64,000 bases of DNA from Desulfolinea sp050305405 (GCA_050305405.1 JBNLFG010000009.1:1-64000), one strand, 5' to 3'; positions 1-8,403 are shown, counted from the first letter of the stretch. Numbers and translations: made by a program. The notes: generated from the sequence alone by a model not told the origin.

Positions 1-28
1 TTTGAAAATATATTTTTGCATAACCGCG

Positions 29-57
29 TTGACTGAGAGCTTATTGACTACTATAAT
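29..57 (+). promoter_or_regulatory. Sigma-70-type promoter for the iscX-nuo operon
   Basis: TTGACT at 29-34 and TATAAT at 52-57 are separated by exactly 17 bp, a near-consensus housekeeping promoter. It lies 25 nt before the iscX start codon, and a ribosome binding site (AAGGAGAA, 73-80) follows. A second TTGACT at 44-49 is too close to the -10 box to act with it. Confidence 0.75.
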
Positions 58-82
58 CGCTCTGCTTTATATAAGGAGAACA

Positions 83-289
83 ATGACTGATCCACTAACT
101 TGGGAAGGCACTTATGCAATCGCGCTGGCTTTGAAAAAAAGACACCCCGGTGTGGATTTGGAAAAGGTCTCGCTCGGCATGATCGAGGCGTGGACATTGG
201 AACTCCCGCAATTCGAGGATGACCCCGCTCTGGCGAACGAGGAAATCCTGATGGCAATTTATCAAGATTGGTTCGAAGAAATTCTTTGA
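83..289 (+). CDS. iscX: IscX-like Fe-S cluster assembly protein
   Basis: Small acidic protein of 68 aa, the usual size of IscX (about 66 aa). In other bacteria IscX binds the cysteine desulfurase IscS and iron and modulates Fe-S cluster assembly. Family hallmarks are visible: LTWEGTYAIALAL near the N-terminus, HPGVD, the FEDDP segment and a C-terminal NEEILMAIYQDWFEE. The ATG at 83 is chosen because it follows the Shine-Dalgarno AAGGAGAA at 73-80; an in-frame TTG at position 2 would add an unrelated hydrophobic extension that overlaps the promoter. It is the first gene of the nuo operon, 27 nt upstream of nuoB. That fits a role in supplying clusters to the Fe-S-rich complex I subunits behind it, although this coupling is inference. 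Confidence 0.88.
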   Translation: MTDPLTWEGTYAIALALKKRHPGVDLEKVSLGMIEAWTLELPQFEDDPALANEEILMAIYQDWFEEIL

Positions 290-316
290 GCCATATTTTT
301 TGAGGAGAGTATTTTC

Positions 317-934
317 ATGGAAAATAACGAACTGAACTCCCCCGGCTATGAGATCCCTGATGATATGAAGGGTGTGGTTTCGATCACAACCATTGACAAG
401 ATCTATAACTGGGGACGCCGCTCGTCCGTCTGGCCAATGATGTTTGGCTTGGCGTGCTGCGCTATTGAAATGATTGCGACGGCTGCCAGCCGCTACGACT
501 TCTCGCGCTTCGGCATGGAAGTTATGCGCCCCAGCCCACGCCAATCAGATTTAATGCTGGTTTCCGGCACCGTGACCAAGAAAATGGCACCGACGATCGT
601 ACGTCTCTACAACCAGATGCCAGAACCGAAATACGTTGTAGCAATGGGCGCTTGCGCTTCTGGCGGAGGTCCTTTCAAAGAGGGTTATAACGTCGTCTCT
701 GGTGTGGACAAGCTCATTCCGGTCGATGTTTACATCCCCGGCTGCCCACCCACCCCGCAGGCTTTAATCAATGGGCTCATCAAACTTCAGGAGCTAATTG
801 ATACCCAGTCCATCAAGCAGGTGCGCTGGTATCAAAAAGGCGAATTGGCTGCCGTGCCCGTTCCCGTACTTGGCCCTGATCTGATTTATCCCCGCAATAT
901 TGCTGCCATCCAAGATGCGAGCAAGGAGGCTTAA
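317..934 (+). CDS. nuoB: NADH-quinone oxidoreductase subunit B
   Basis: 205 aa. NuoB/PSST carries Fe-S cluster N2, the last cluster before quinone in respiratory complex I. The four ligands are visible: adjacent Cys47-Cys48 in GLACCAIEM, Cys113 in GACASGGG and Cys143 in PGCPPTP. The segment DFSRFGMEVMRPSPRQ is typical of the quinone-facing face. The start codon follows GAGGAGAG by about 8 nt. The gene ends 2 nt before nuoCD, so translation is probably coupled. The short C-terminal extension after PGCPPTP (to residue 205) is normal for the family. Assignment to complex I rather than a hydrogenase small subunit rests on the CC pair and the fused NuoC-NuoD next to it. Confidence 0.95.
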   Translation: MENNELNSPGYEIPDDMKGVVSITTIDKIYNWGRRSSVWPMMFGLACCAIEMIATAASRYDFSRFGMEVMRPSPRQSDLMLVSGTVTKKMAPTIVRLYNQMPEPKYVVAMGACASGGGPFKEGYNVVSGVDKLIPVDVYIPGCPPTPQALINGLIKLQELIDTQSIKQVRWYQKGELAAVPVPVLGPDLIYPRNIAAIQDASKEA

Positions 935-936
935 TC

Positions 937-2676
937 ATGGCAACTCCAATAGAAGCCCCCACCCTTGACCTAACCACCCGTTTCCCCGAAGGCGTTGTCG
1001 CTGACGAACGTCAGGGTTTCTCCGGCTATATCGTCGCCGCCGACAAACTCGTTGAGTTCGCTACTGTTCTGCGTGATGAACTTGGCTACGACTATCTCTC
1101 CTCCGTCACAGGCGTTGATTATGTTGCCGAAGAGATGCTGGAAGTGGTTTACCACACCTACAAAACCATCGGCGGCCCGGGCTTGGTCTACAAAGTCCAG
1201 GTGCCTCGTGACAAAGCCGACGTTCCCTCCCTTTATGACGTCTTCCCCGGCGCTGACTTCCAGGAGCGTGAAGCCTGGGATCTAATGGGAATTAATTTTG
1301 TCGGCCACCCCGATTTGCGCCGCATCCTGCTTTGGGAAGGTTTTGAAGGCCATCCCCTGCGCAAGGATTGGCAAGAACCCTATTACGAAGAAGATGCAAA
1401 ACCCTTCAAATCCCGCTGGCCTGAAGGCAACTTTGATCGTGCCGAAGACAAGAACCCCTACGGCGCAAACGTCCAGTATCCCGATAAATTTGACCCCGAA
1501 AAATGGCAGCCCGAAGGCGAAGATGCGCTCTACGGCTCCCTCGCCAAATATCAAACCACCGATGAGAGCGGCCTGAAGACCGATCACATCACCGTCAATC
1601 TCGGCCCGCAGCATCCCTCCACGCACGGCGTTTTCCGCATCGCGGCCACGCTGGATGGCGAGACCATCATGAACCTGAAACCTGTGATGGGCTACCTGCA
1701 CCGCAACCACGAGAAGATCGGTGAGCGCAACACCTATCTTCAGAACATGCCCTTCACCGACCGCCTCGACTATCTCTCCTCGATGTCCAACAACTTCGGG
1801 TATGCCCTGGCTGTCGAAAAACTGATGAACGTCGAAGTGCCCGAACGCGCCGAATATATCCGTGTCATCATGGCGGAACTAACTCGCGTCCAGAATCACC
1901 TCTTCGCCATCGGCATGTTCCTGAACGACATCGGCGCTTTCTTCACCCCATCGCTCTATGCGATTGAAGAACGTGAACTCGTTCTCGATATTTTTGAGAT
2001 GGTCAGCGGATCGCGCATGATGTGCAACTACTTCCGCTTTGGCGGCCTCGCCCGTGACCTCCCAGAGGGTGCGCTTAAGATGATCAAAGGTTTGGCCTTT
2101 GAACGTCTACCGCGCAAAGTGGACGAAATGGATCGCTTCCTGAGCGAGAATGAAATCCTACGCTCGCGTACAGTTGGGCAGGGCTACCTTTCGGCTGAAG
2201 ATGCAATCCGTTACTCGGCAGCAGGCCCAATGCTGCGTGCGTCCGGCATCCCCTACGATATTCGCCGCGCCGATCCCTACAGCATCTACGACCGCTTCGA
2301 CTTCAATGTCGCAGTCCGCTACAACGGCGATATTTATGACCGCTACTACATCCGCCTTGACGAGATTCGTGAATCACTCAAGATCATCCAACAGGCTGTT
2401 GAGCAAATTCCTGAAGGTCCCATTCAGACCGGAAAACCACAATATCAGGTACGTGTCCCGGCAGGGGAATCCTATGGTCGTGTGGAAGGCCCGAAAGGCG
2501 AGCTTGGTTTCTACGTCGTTTCCGACGGGAAAGCGAACCCCTATCGCTACCATGTCCGCGCCCCATCCTTCATCAACCTGACCGCCTTCGGCCCCATGTG
2601 CCAAGGGTTGAAAATTGCCGACGTCGTCGCCGTACTTGGCTCGATTGACATCGTACTCGGCGAAACAGACCGATAG
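937..2676 (+). CDS. nuoCD: NADH-quinone oxidoreductase subunit C/D fusion
   Basis: 579 aa fusion of the 30 kDa (NuoC) and 49 kDa (NuoD) subunits of the peripheral arm of complex I. NuoC spans roughly residues 20-160, with the signature EREAWDLMGI (110-119) and HPLRKDW (139-145). A linker rich in acidic residues and prolines follows (about 150-212). NuoD spans about 213-579: GPQHPSTHG (223-231) and MGYLHRNHEKI (251-261) line the quinone pocket, and the C-terminus LGSIDIVLGETDR is diagnostic. No Ni-binding CxxC pairs are present, so it is not a hydrogenase large subunit. The same fusion is known in Escherichia coli and other bacteria. It is co-transcribed with nuoB (2-nt gap) and nuoI (11-nt gap). 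The usual neighbour nuoH is missing between NuoD and NuoI. Confidence 0.95.
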   Translation: MATPIEAPTLDLTTRFPEGVVADERQGFSGYIVAADKLVEFATVLRDELGYDYLSSVTGVDYVAEEMLEVVYHTYKTIGGPGLVYKVQVPRDKADVPSLYDVFPGADFQEREAWDLMGINFVGHPDLRRILLWEGFEGHPLRKDWQEPYYEEDAKPFKSRWPEGNFDRAEDKNPYGANVQYPDKFDPEKWQPEGEDALYGSLAKYQTTDESGLKTDHITVNLGPQHPSTHGVFRIAATLDGETIMNLKPVMGYLHRNHEKIGERNTYLQNMPFTDRLDYLSSMSNNFGYALAVEKLMNVEVPERAEYIRVIMAELTRVQNHLFAIGMFLNDIGAFFTPSLYAIEERELVLDIFEMVSGSRMMCNYFRFGGLARDLPEGALKMIKGLAFERLPRKVDEMDRFLSENEILRSRTVGQGYLSAEDAIRYSAAGPMLRASGIPYDIRRADPYSIYDRFDFNVAVRYNGDIYDRYYIRLDEIRESLKIIQQAVEQIPEGPIQTGKPQYQVRVPAGESYGRVEGPKGELGFYVVSDGKANPYRYHVRAPSFINLTAFGPMCQGLKIADVVAVLGSIDIVLGETDR

Positions 2677-2687
2677 GAGAAGAAACC

Positions 2688-3308
2688 ATGTATGGAAAAG
2701 GTATTCTTAAAGGTTTAAGCGTTACCCTGAAACGCTTTGTCAACACCTATCTGGACGACATTAAATGGCTCGGCAAACGTTACTACACCGCCGAAGGCAT
2801 CGCACATCGCTCCAGCAAAGATGCAAACGGCATCTTCACTGTCCAGTATCCTGAAGAAAAACTGCCCGTACCGGAAGAGTTCCGCTATGTCCCCTTCCTG
2901 GTCTACGACGAGGGCGAAGACGGCGCCGAAGAGATCCGCTGCACATCCTGCGGCATCTGTGCCAAAGTCTGCCCGCCGCAGTGCATTTGGATCGAGCGCA
3001 CCAACGACCCGAAAACAGGTCGTCCCGTGCCCGCCCCTGCAGAGTTCCACATTGATGTAGACATCTGCATGAACTGCGGCCTCTGCGCAGAATACTGCCC
3101 CTTCGACGCGATCAAGATGGATCACGACTATGAGATTGCATCCTACGGGCGCACTGTCTACAACAAGGAAACGCTGATGAAACCGGCTTCCTACTACGCC
3201 GAGATTCGTCCGCTCAACAACGCAATTGAAGAAGAAGCCCGCCGCGCCAAAGCAGAAGCAAAAGCGGCAAAAGCAGCAGCGAGAGCAGCGAAAGCAGCCC
3301 AGAAATAA
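2688..3308 (+). CDS. nuoI: NADH-quinone oxidoreductase subunit I
   Basis: 206 aa. NuoI/TYKY carries clusters N6a and N6b in the peripheral arm of complex I. Two ferredoxin motifs are visible: CTSCGICAKVCP and CMNCGLCAEYCP. The N-terminus (GLSVTLKRFVNTY) is the usual membrane-facing segment. The last about 27 residues are an Ala/Lys/Glu-rich, probably helical tail (ARRAKAEAKAAKAAARAAK) that is longer than in most homologues and has no recognised function. Start ATG 2688 follows AGGAGA (2675-2680), which overlaps the nuoCD stop. A strong terminator (3332-3363) closes the operon, so further complex I genes are not transcribed from here. Confidence 0.94.
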   Translation: MYGKGILKGLSVTLKRFVNTYLDDIKWLGKRYYTAEGIAHRSSKDANGIFTVQYPEEKLPVPEEFRYVPFLVYDEGEDGAEEIRCTSCGICAKVCPPQCIWIERTNDPKTGRPVPAPAEFHIDVDICMNCGLCAEYCPFDAIKMDHDYEIASYGRTVYNKETLMKPASYYAEIRPLNNAIEEEARRAKAEAKAAKAAARAAKAAQK

Positions 3309-3331
3309 GCTCGACCGAAGTTTTGAAATAG

Positions 3332-3363
3332 CAGGTTGGAGGAAAATTCTCCAACCTGTTTTT
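3332..3363 (+). terminator. Rho-independent terminator of the iscX-nuo operon
   Basis: CAGGTTGGAG (3332-3341) pairs perfectly with CTCCAACCTG (3349-3358) around a short A/T loop, and is followed by TTTTT. It lies 23 nt after the nuoI stop. Confidence 0.88.
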
Positions 3364-3401
3364 CTAACTTGATGTTAAGACTTGATTGGTAGAATGATTC
3401 A

Positions 3402-3435
3402 TGAAACGTAAAAAAACATCACGTATTACGTTTCA
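3402..3435 (+). repeat. 10-bp inverted repeat in the nuoI-mrp intergenic region
   Basis: TGAAACGTAA (3402-3411) and TTACGTTTCA (3426-3435) are perfect inverted copies separated by 14 nt, with no T-tract. The element lies 45 nt before the mrp start and just after TAGAAT (3390-3395), which could be a -10 box. It could be an operator or a decayed dispersed intergenic repeat; the sequence alone does not decide. Confidence 0.5.
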
Positions 3436-3480
3436 CGCACGCAATAAAATCATTTTCATACTTCTATAAAGGTAACTCAC

Positions 3481-4539
3481 ATGACCCAACCAACCAAAGA
3501 CGCAGTCCTGGCCGCCCTCAGCACCGTCATGGACCCGGACCTGCACAAAGACCTCGTTTCCCTCAACATGATCCGTGACCTCGTCATCGAAGGCAACACG
3601 GTCAACTTCAGCGTTTTCCTGACCACCCCGGCCTGCCCGCTCAAAGGCAAAATTCAGGAAGACGCCCGTCAGGCAGTAGCCAAAGTGGACGGCGTTAAAA
3701 CCATCAACATCAAAATGGATGCGGATGTCCCCAACGACGGACGTTTACGTGGTTTAGTGGATGCCCCGATTCGCAACGCAATTGCAGTGGGTTCCGGTAA
3801 AGGTGGCGTAGGCAAGTCGACGATTGCCGTTAACCTCGCCGTCGCTCTCGCCAAAAGCGGTGCCCGCGTCGGCCTCATGGATGCGGACATCTACGGCCCC
3901 AATATCCCCACCATGATGGGCATCGACAAACTGCCCCCTGCTACCAAAGAAAAACTCATGCCCGCAGAAGCACATGGCGTCAAAGTCATGTCGATGGGCT
4001 TCCTCGTCAAACCCGGACAACCGCTTATTTGGCGCGGTGCTATGCTCCACTCTGCCATCCGCCAATTTTTGACCGATGTCGAATGGGGCGAACTCGACTA
4101 TTTGATCGTCGACCTGCCCCCGGGAACCGGTGATGCCCCGTTAACGCTCGCCCAGTCCTTCCCACTGAGTGGGGCAATTCTGGTCACGCTGCCCCAAAAT
4201 GTCTCGTTGGAAGACGCAAGCCGCGGGTTGGGAATGTTCCGCACGCTTGAAGTCCCCATCCTGGGTGTCATCGAGAATATGGTCGGCGATGTATTCGGTC
4301 ATGGCGGCGGCGAGCAACTCGCCAAAGCCGCCGATGTGCCATTCCTTGGCTCCGTCCCCATGAACGGATTTGTCCGCCTCGCTGGCGATCAGGGGCAACC
4401 TGCCGTTATCGCCCAACCTGACTCTAATGCAGCCAAAGCCATGCAGGAAATCGCAGAAACTGTCGCACAGGCAGTTAGCGTAGCGGCTCTCGAAGAAGGT
4501 GGCAACAAGCTCAATCTGAAGATCAATATCAGCGACTAA
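3481..4539 (+). CDS. Mrp/ApbC-family Fe-S cluster carrier ATPase
   Basis: 352 aa P-loop ATPase of the Mrp/ApbC/NBP35 family, which binds and transfers Fe-S clusters in the cytoplasm. Residues about 5-85 form a MIP18 (DUF59) domain with TTPACPLKG. The deviant Walker A motif GSGKGGVGKST lies at 104-114, followed by LMDADIYGPNIPTMMG and DLPPGTGD. The segment after VIENM reads VGDVFGHGGGEQL, so the C-terminal CxxC that ligates a bridging cluster in many family members is absent. Start ATG 3481 is preceded by AAAGGT. It stands alone between terminators, downstream of the Fe-S-rich nuo operon. That fits a role in maturing those proteins, but this is inference from neighbourhood. Confidence 0.9.
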   Translation: MTQPTKDAVLAALSTVMDPDLHKDLVSLNMIRDLVIEGNTVNFSVFLTTPACPLKGKIQEDARQAVAKVDGVKTINIKMDADVPNDGRLRGLVDAPIRNAIAVGSGKGGVGKSTIAVNLAVALAKSGARVGLMDADIYGPNIPTMMGIDKLPPATKEKLMPAEAHGVKVMSMGFLVKPGQPLIWRGAMLHSAIRQFLTDVEWGELDYLIVDLPPGTGDAPLTLAQSFPLSGAILVTLPQNVSLEDASRGLGMFRTLEVPILGVIENMVGDVFGHGGGEQLAKAADVPFLGSVPMNGFVRLAGDQGQPAVIAQPDSNAAKAMQEIAETVAQAVSVAALEEGGNKLNLKINISD

Positions 4540-4543
4540 AAGC

Positions 4544-4582
4544 AAAAACTGACGACAAGACATTACATTGTCGTCAGTTTTT
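4544..4582 (+). terminator. Terminator downstream of mrp
   Basis: AAAAACTGACGACAA (4544-4558) and TTGTCGTCAGTTTTT (4568-4582) form a perfect 15-bp stem. The A- and T-rich ends suit termination in either direction. Confidence 0.88.
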
Positions 4583-4591
4583 GCTCTCTAA

Positions 4592-4622
4592 AAAAGGGTG
4601 CGGCATTCTGCCGCACCCTTTT
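4592..4622 (+). terminator. Second hairpin terminator between mrp and the ricT-like gene
   Basis: AAAAGGGTGCGGC (4592-4604) and GCCGCACCCTTTT (4610-4622) form a perfect 13-bp stem with a 5-nt loop. It is in tandem with the terminator at 4544-4582 and ends only 10 nt before the next -10 box, so it insulates that promoter. Confidence 0.75.
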
Positions 4623-4632
4623 CTGCTTACGG

Positions 4633-4638
4633 TATAAT
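4633..4638 (+). promoter_or_regulatory. -10 box of a probably leaderless transcript (ricT-like gene)
   Basis: TATAAT (4633-4638) ends 7 nt before the ATG at 4646, and no Shine-Dalgarno sequence lies between. Transcription would therefore start at or within a base or two of the start codon. Confidence 0.65.
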
Positions 4639-4645
4639 AGCTCCC

Positions 4646-5569
4646 ATGCAACTACAAATCATAGGTATCCGTTTTACAAAAATAGGCAAAACCTATCACT
4701 TTGATTCCAACGGCGTGAGCGACCTGAAAACTGGCGATCACGTAATCGTTGATACTGCACGAGGCAAGCATCTTGGCGAAGTTGTCCAAATTTTAAACGA
4801 AGCCCCTGAAACACCCAAAGGTGGTTGGAAGAAAGTACTCCGCCGTGCGACCCCGCGCGACCTTTTATTGGCACAAACCTGGCAAACCAAAGAAATTGAA
4901 GCAATGGTCGATTGTCGTGAAAAAGCAAGTAAACAAAAACTCAACGGCGTCAAGATCATTAGAGCCGAATTCAATTACGATGGCTCCCGTCTCACCTATC
5001 TCTACAGCAGTGAAGGTGACGAAAAGGTTAATCTCAACAACCTGCGCAACGAAATGCAAAAAGTCTATGGCGATACAAAAGTCGAAATGCGCCAAATTGG
5101 CCCGCGCGACGTTGCCAAAATTCTCGGCGGCTTGGGTGCCTGCGGTCTCGAAACACGCTGCTGCACCAAATTCCTGACCGACTTCAGCCCCATCTCGATC
5201 AAAATGGCAAAAGCACAGGGCATCTCCCTGGCTCCCTCTGAAATCACCGGCATGTGCGGACGCCTGCGCTGCTGCCTGATCTACGAATACGAAGCCTATG
5301 CCGCAGCCCGCAAGACCATGCCAAAGCGCAAAAAACGCGTCGTCACGCCCAAAGGTGAAGGACGTGTCGTCGATCTAATGCCGCTTACAGAAACCGTCGT
5401 CGTCCAACTTGATGACGAAGTTCGTGGCGCACGTCACTCCTTCCATCGCGATGAGATCGAACCCTGGGATGAACGCGAAGCCCTGCGGCGCAAAGCAGCC
5501 GAACCCTGCAAAGAAAATTGCAATTGCGGCAAACACGAAGCTCCCAAAAAAGATGCCACAGCCGGATAA
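4646..5569 (+). CDS. PSP1-domain protein, RicT/YaaT-like
   Basis: 307 aa with a PSP1 domain. The Cys-rich core reads CGLETRCCTKFL, later MCGRLRCCLIYEYE. In Bacillus RicT (YaaT) the equivalent cysteines bind Fe-S clusters, and the protein acts with RicA and RicF to direct RNase Y mRNA processing; whether that holds here is unknown. A second Cys cluster, CKENCNCGKH, ends the protein and may bind metal. The ATG at 4646 is chosen over an in-frame ATG at 4598 because the latter lies inside the upstream terminator and before the -10 box. The last 17 nt overlap the following PIG-L gene, so the two are probably co-translated. Confidence 0.87.
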   Translation: MQLQIIGIRFTKIGKTYHFDSNGVSDLKTGDHVIVDTARGKHLGEVVQILNEAPETPKGGWKKVLRRATPRDLLLAQTWQTKEIEAMVDCREKASKQKLNGVKIIRAEFNYDGSRLTYLYSSEGDEKVNLNNLRNEMQKVYGDTKVEMRQIGPRDVAKILGGLGACGLETRCCTKFLTDFSPISIKMAKAQGISLAPSEITGMCGRLRCCLIYEYEAYAAARKTMPKRKKRVVTPKGEGRVVDLMPLTETVVVQLDDEVRGARHSFHRDEIEPWDEREALRRKAAEPCKENCNCGKHEAPKKDATAG

Positions 5570-6281
5570 TTGGGAAACCCCACAAAAAATTCTTGTCATC
5601 TTGGCACACCCCGATGATCCGGAATTTTTCTGCGGGGCAACCCTTGCACGCTGGGCAAAAGCGAGACACGAGATCACCTACTGCCTGCTGACCTGCGGTG
5701 ACAAAGGCAATGTCAACACCGAGCTTTCAGGGGATGACCTCTGTCAACTGCGCCACCAGGAACAACAGAACGCAGCCAAGATCATCGGTGTGAAGGAGGT
5801 TCACTTTCTCGATCGCCCGGACGGTTATCTTGTTCCCGATATGGACACACGGCGCGCGGTAACCAAAGCGATCCGCCAATTCGCCCCCGACATTTTGGTC
5901 ACCTGCGACCCGACCAATCTCTTTCCCAGTGAAACCTACCCCGTCAACCACCCCGATCATCGTGCCGCCGGTCAAGTCGTCATAGATGCGGTCTTCCCCG
6001 CAGCAGGTAGTGCGCTCTTCTTCCCCGAACTGCTCAGCGAAGGCTTTCCGCCCCACCAACCCGCAGAACTCTGGGTCAGCCTGACACGCGAACCCAACAC
6101 CACCATCGACGTCACCGACGCATGGGAAACAAAAATCCAAGCCATTCTCGAACACAAGAGTCAGGTTAGAGACCCAGAATTACTAAAAGAGCGCATGAAA
6201 CAACGTGGACAAAGTAGCGATAGCCCCGAAGAAACGCCTCGCTATGAAGAACACTTCCGCGTCCTACGCTGGAGAAAATAA
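5553..6281 (+). CDS. PIG-L (LmbE-like) family N-deacetylase
   Basis: 242 aa. PIG-L/LmbE enzymes are zinc-dependent deacetylases that remove acetyl groups from GlcNAc-type substrates, for example in mycothiol, bacillithiol or glycan pathways. The zinc motif AHPDDPE is at residues 18-24, and a second conserved segment, NHPDHRAAG, follows about 110 residues later. The Rossmann-like start (KILVILAHPDD) is typical. ATG 5553 is chosen because it gives the normal distance to AHPDD; an upstream in-frame ATG at 5409 would add Lys/Pro-rich sequence read from inside the ricT-like gene. It overlaps that gene by 17 nt. The substrate cannot be read from the sequence. Confidence 0.88.
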   Translation: MPQPDNWETPQKILVILAHPDDPEFFCGATLARWAKARHEITYCLLTCGDKGNVNTELSGDDLCQLRHQEQQNAAKIIGVKEVHFLDRPDGYLVPDMDTRRAVTKAIRQFAPDILVTCDPTNLFPSETYPVNHPDHRAAGQVVIDAVFPAAGSALFFPELLSEGFPPHQPAELWVSLTREPNTTIDVTDAWETKIQAILEHKSQVRDPELLKERMKQRGQSSDSPEETPRYEEHFRVLRWRK

Positions 6282-6285
6282 AACC

Positions 6286-6326
6286 AAGTGCAATGCACCT
6301 TAAAGGGGCGTTGCACTTTTTGTTTT
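6286..6326 (+). terminator. Terminator after the PIG-L gene
   Basis: AAGTGCAATGC (6286-6296) pairs with GCGTTGCACTT (6308-6318) with one T-G wobble, and is followed by TTTTTGTTTT. Confidence 0.8.
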
Positions 6327-6337
6327 AGGAAAAGAAT

Positions 6338-7177
6338 ATGCTTACAGAAAACGAACTTAAACAAAAACTCCAATCCATTGCTGAAAAGAAATTCAAACCC
6401 GATGATGAAAGCGTCGTTGATGAACTTATCCCTGCCATGCTTGCCAACATCGGCTCCACAGACCCCGAACTGCGCGATGACCTGATCTACGTTGCCTTCA
6501 TTCGCTGGTCGATGACATACAAATTGCTCCCACCGGCAGCCCTGCGTGAGATATTCAACACCCTGCTCGACGAGCAGCATCTACTCTTCTGTCTCGGCGA
6601 AAAGGATACCGATAGCATCTTCACGCGCTCCTTCTCCGCTTTGTGGCTGCCCCCGATTCTAATTCAACATCGCGAAGAGGCCTTTCTGTCCCAAGAAGAT
6701 ATTCAAAATGCACACAAGCAACTCACCCATCTTCTGCGCGAGGAAAAAGACCGCCGTGGATTCGTACCCGAAAAGGGCTGGGCACACGTCATCGCTCATG
6801 CTGGAGATGCCCTTGACGATCTGGCGCAATGCGCTGAGATCGGTGTTGCAGAACTACGCGAGATGCTGCCCATCATCCGCGAGACGATGAGCATGACCGA
6901 CTTTGTCTACGCCCACGGTGAAGATGAGCGCATGGTCACGCCGGTGCTGGCAATTATCCAGCGCAAGCTACTGCCCAACGACAAACTCGAAATATGGCTT
7001 GAGGGCTTTATCTCCCCCGTCAAAGAGACCAAAGCCATGCCGGATGGCGTCATCCTGCGGGCGAATATCCAAAACTTTTTGCAGTCACTCTATTTCCGCT
7101 TGAAATGGACTGCAAGCAGCGCCGAACTCTTGCCTGTGATTGAAAAGACGCTCCGCGAGATCAATATTTTCGCCTAA
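6338..7177 (+). CDS. DUF2785 family protein
   Basis: 279 aa soluble, acidic and largely helical protein. The segment EKGWAHVIAHAGDALDDL near residue 145 matches the conserved core of DUF2785, a family without known biochemical function, mostly found in Firmicutes and other monoderms. No signal peptide or membrane segment is seen. Start ATG 6338 is preceded by AGGAAAAG. It lies 14 nt before the M20 amidohydrolase and probably shares its transcript. Nothing in the sequence suggests a catalytic centre. Confidence 0.75.
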   Translation: MLTENELKQKLQSIAEKKFKPDDESVVDELIPAMLANIGSTDPELRDDLIYVAFIRWSMTYKLLPPAALREIFNTLLDEQHLLFCLGEKDTDSIFTRSFSALWLPPILIQHREEAFLSQEDIQNAHKQLTHLLREEKDRRGFVPEKGWAHVIAHAGDALDDLAQCAEIGVAELREMLPIIRETMSMTDFVYAHGEDERMVTPVLAIIQRKLLPNDKLEIWLEGFISPVKETKAMPDGVILRANIQNFLQSLYFRLKWTASSAELLPVIEKTLREINIFA

Positions 7178-7191
7178 ATAGAGAGGACAGC

Positions 7192-8385
7192 ATGACCGAT
7201 TTTCTAGCAAAAGCCAAAGACCTTTTTGATTATACGCAGACAATGCGACGCGACTTTCACGTGCATCCTGAATTAGGATTCGAAGAAATCCGCACGGCTG
7301 GGATCGTAGCAAAAGAGTTGCGTGAACTAGGATTGGAAACTACAACCGGTGTCGCGGTGACAGGTGTCGTCGCACTGCTCGAAGGCGCAAAGCCGGGGCC
7401 AACTATCCTGTTGCGTTTTGATATGGATGCCCTGCCTATCGAAGAAGAGACGGGCGCAGAGTATGCCTCACAAACAAAAGGCAAAATGCACGCCTGCGGC
7501 CATGATGGTCATGTTGCGGTCGGACTAACTGTCGCCAAGATGCTGAACGAGATACGCGACGAGTTGGCAGGCACCGTCAAGTTCGTCTTCCAACCGGCTG
7601 AGGAAGGTGTTGTTAATCAAGAGGGCAGAAGCGGCGCAGGCCAGATGATGCATGAGGGAGTGTTGGAAAACCCGAAAGTTGACCAGACGCTCGCGTTGCA
7701 TTTGTGGAATTCCAAGCCGCTCGGCTGGATCGGAATTGGCTCGGGGCCGATGATGGCAGGCGCGGAGTATTTCAAGATCACGGTTTACGGCAAGGGCGGG
7801 CACGGGGCGATGCCGCAGGTTTCTGTTGACCCGATTCTGGCTTCAGCGGAGATCATCAGCGCGTTGCAAAGCGTAGTGGCAAGAAATGTCGACCCGCTGA
7901 AACCGGCTGTTTTAACGGTAGCAAGTGTAAAGGGGGGCGAAGCGTTCAACGTCATCCCGCCGAAAGTGGAGCTGACGGGGACAATCCGCACGTTTGAGTT
8001 GGAGGTGCGAGAAATCGTCCTGAAACGTTTTAAAGAAATTGTTGAGAATACGGCGCAGGCGATGGGCTGCACGGTCGAGATCGACTTGAAGCGCATCTCT
8101 CCGGCGGTAATTAACGCTGGCGAGGTCGCTGAGAAGGTACTGGCTGCAGCACAAAAGGTTTTCCCCGAAACGGCGATTGACGAAGGGAATTACCTGACGA
8201 TGGGCGCGGAGGATATGGCTTTTATGATGGAAGAAGTGCCGGGCTGTTATTTCTTTGTGGGGTCGGCAAACGCTGAAAAAGGCTTGGATTACGATCATCA
8301 CCACCCGAAGTTTGATATTGACGAAGAGGCACTGCCACGCGCGGCGGCATTGATGGTGGCAGCAGCGGTAGAAATTTTGAAGTAA
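7192..8385 (+). CDS. M20-family metallo-amidohydrolase (N-acyl amino acid hydrolase type)
   Basis: 397 aa, the usual length for the M20D branch that includes hippurate hydrolases, N-acetyl-diaminopimelate deacetylases and IAA-amino acid hydrolases. Metal and catalytic residues are visible: Cys102 and His104 in HACGHDGH, the Glu pair in QPAEEG (137-138), and a late DHHHPKFD. The central dimerisation domain contains YGKGGHGAMP. The protein has no signal peptide and acts in the cytoplasm. The start follows GAGAGGAC. It is co-transcribed with the DUF2785 gene. The exact acyl-amino-acid substrate cannot be told from sequence. Confidence 0.9.
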   Translation: MTDFLAKAKDLFDYTQTMRRDFHVHPELGFEEIRTAGIVAKELRELGLETTTGVAVTGVVALLEGAKPGPTILLRFDMDALPIEEETGAEYASQTKGKMHACGHDGHVAVGLTVAKMLNEIRDELAGTVKFVFQPAEEGVVNQEGRSGAGQMMHEGVLENPKVDQTLALHLWNSKPLGWIGIGSGPMMAGAEYFKITVYGKGGHGAMPQVSVDPILASAEIISALQSVVARNVDPLKPAVLTVASVKGGEAFNVIPPKVELTGTIRTFELEVREIVLKRFKEIVENTAQAMGCTVEIDLKRISPAVINAGEVAEKVLAAAQKVFPETAIDEGNYLTMGAEDMAFMMEEVPGCYFFVGSANAEKGLDYDHHHPKFDIDEEALPRAAALMVAAAVEILK

Positions 8386-8403
8386 TACAAGACCAGCAAG
8401 AGA

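Noticed and set aside
3401..3469. 22-codon open frame that could be a leader peptide before mrp
   Set aside because: It lies inside an inverted repeat, has no ribosome binding site and shows no run of regulatory codons.
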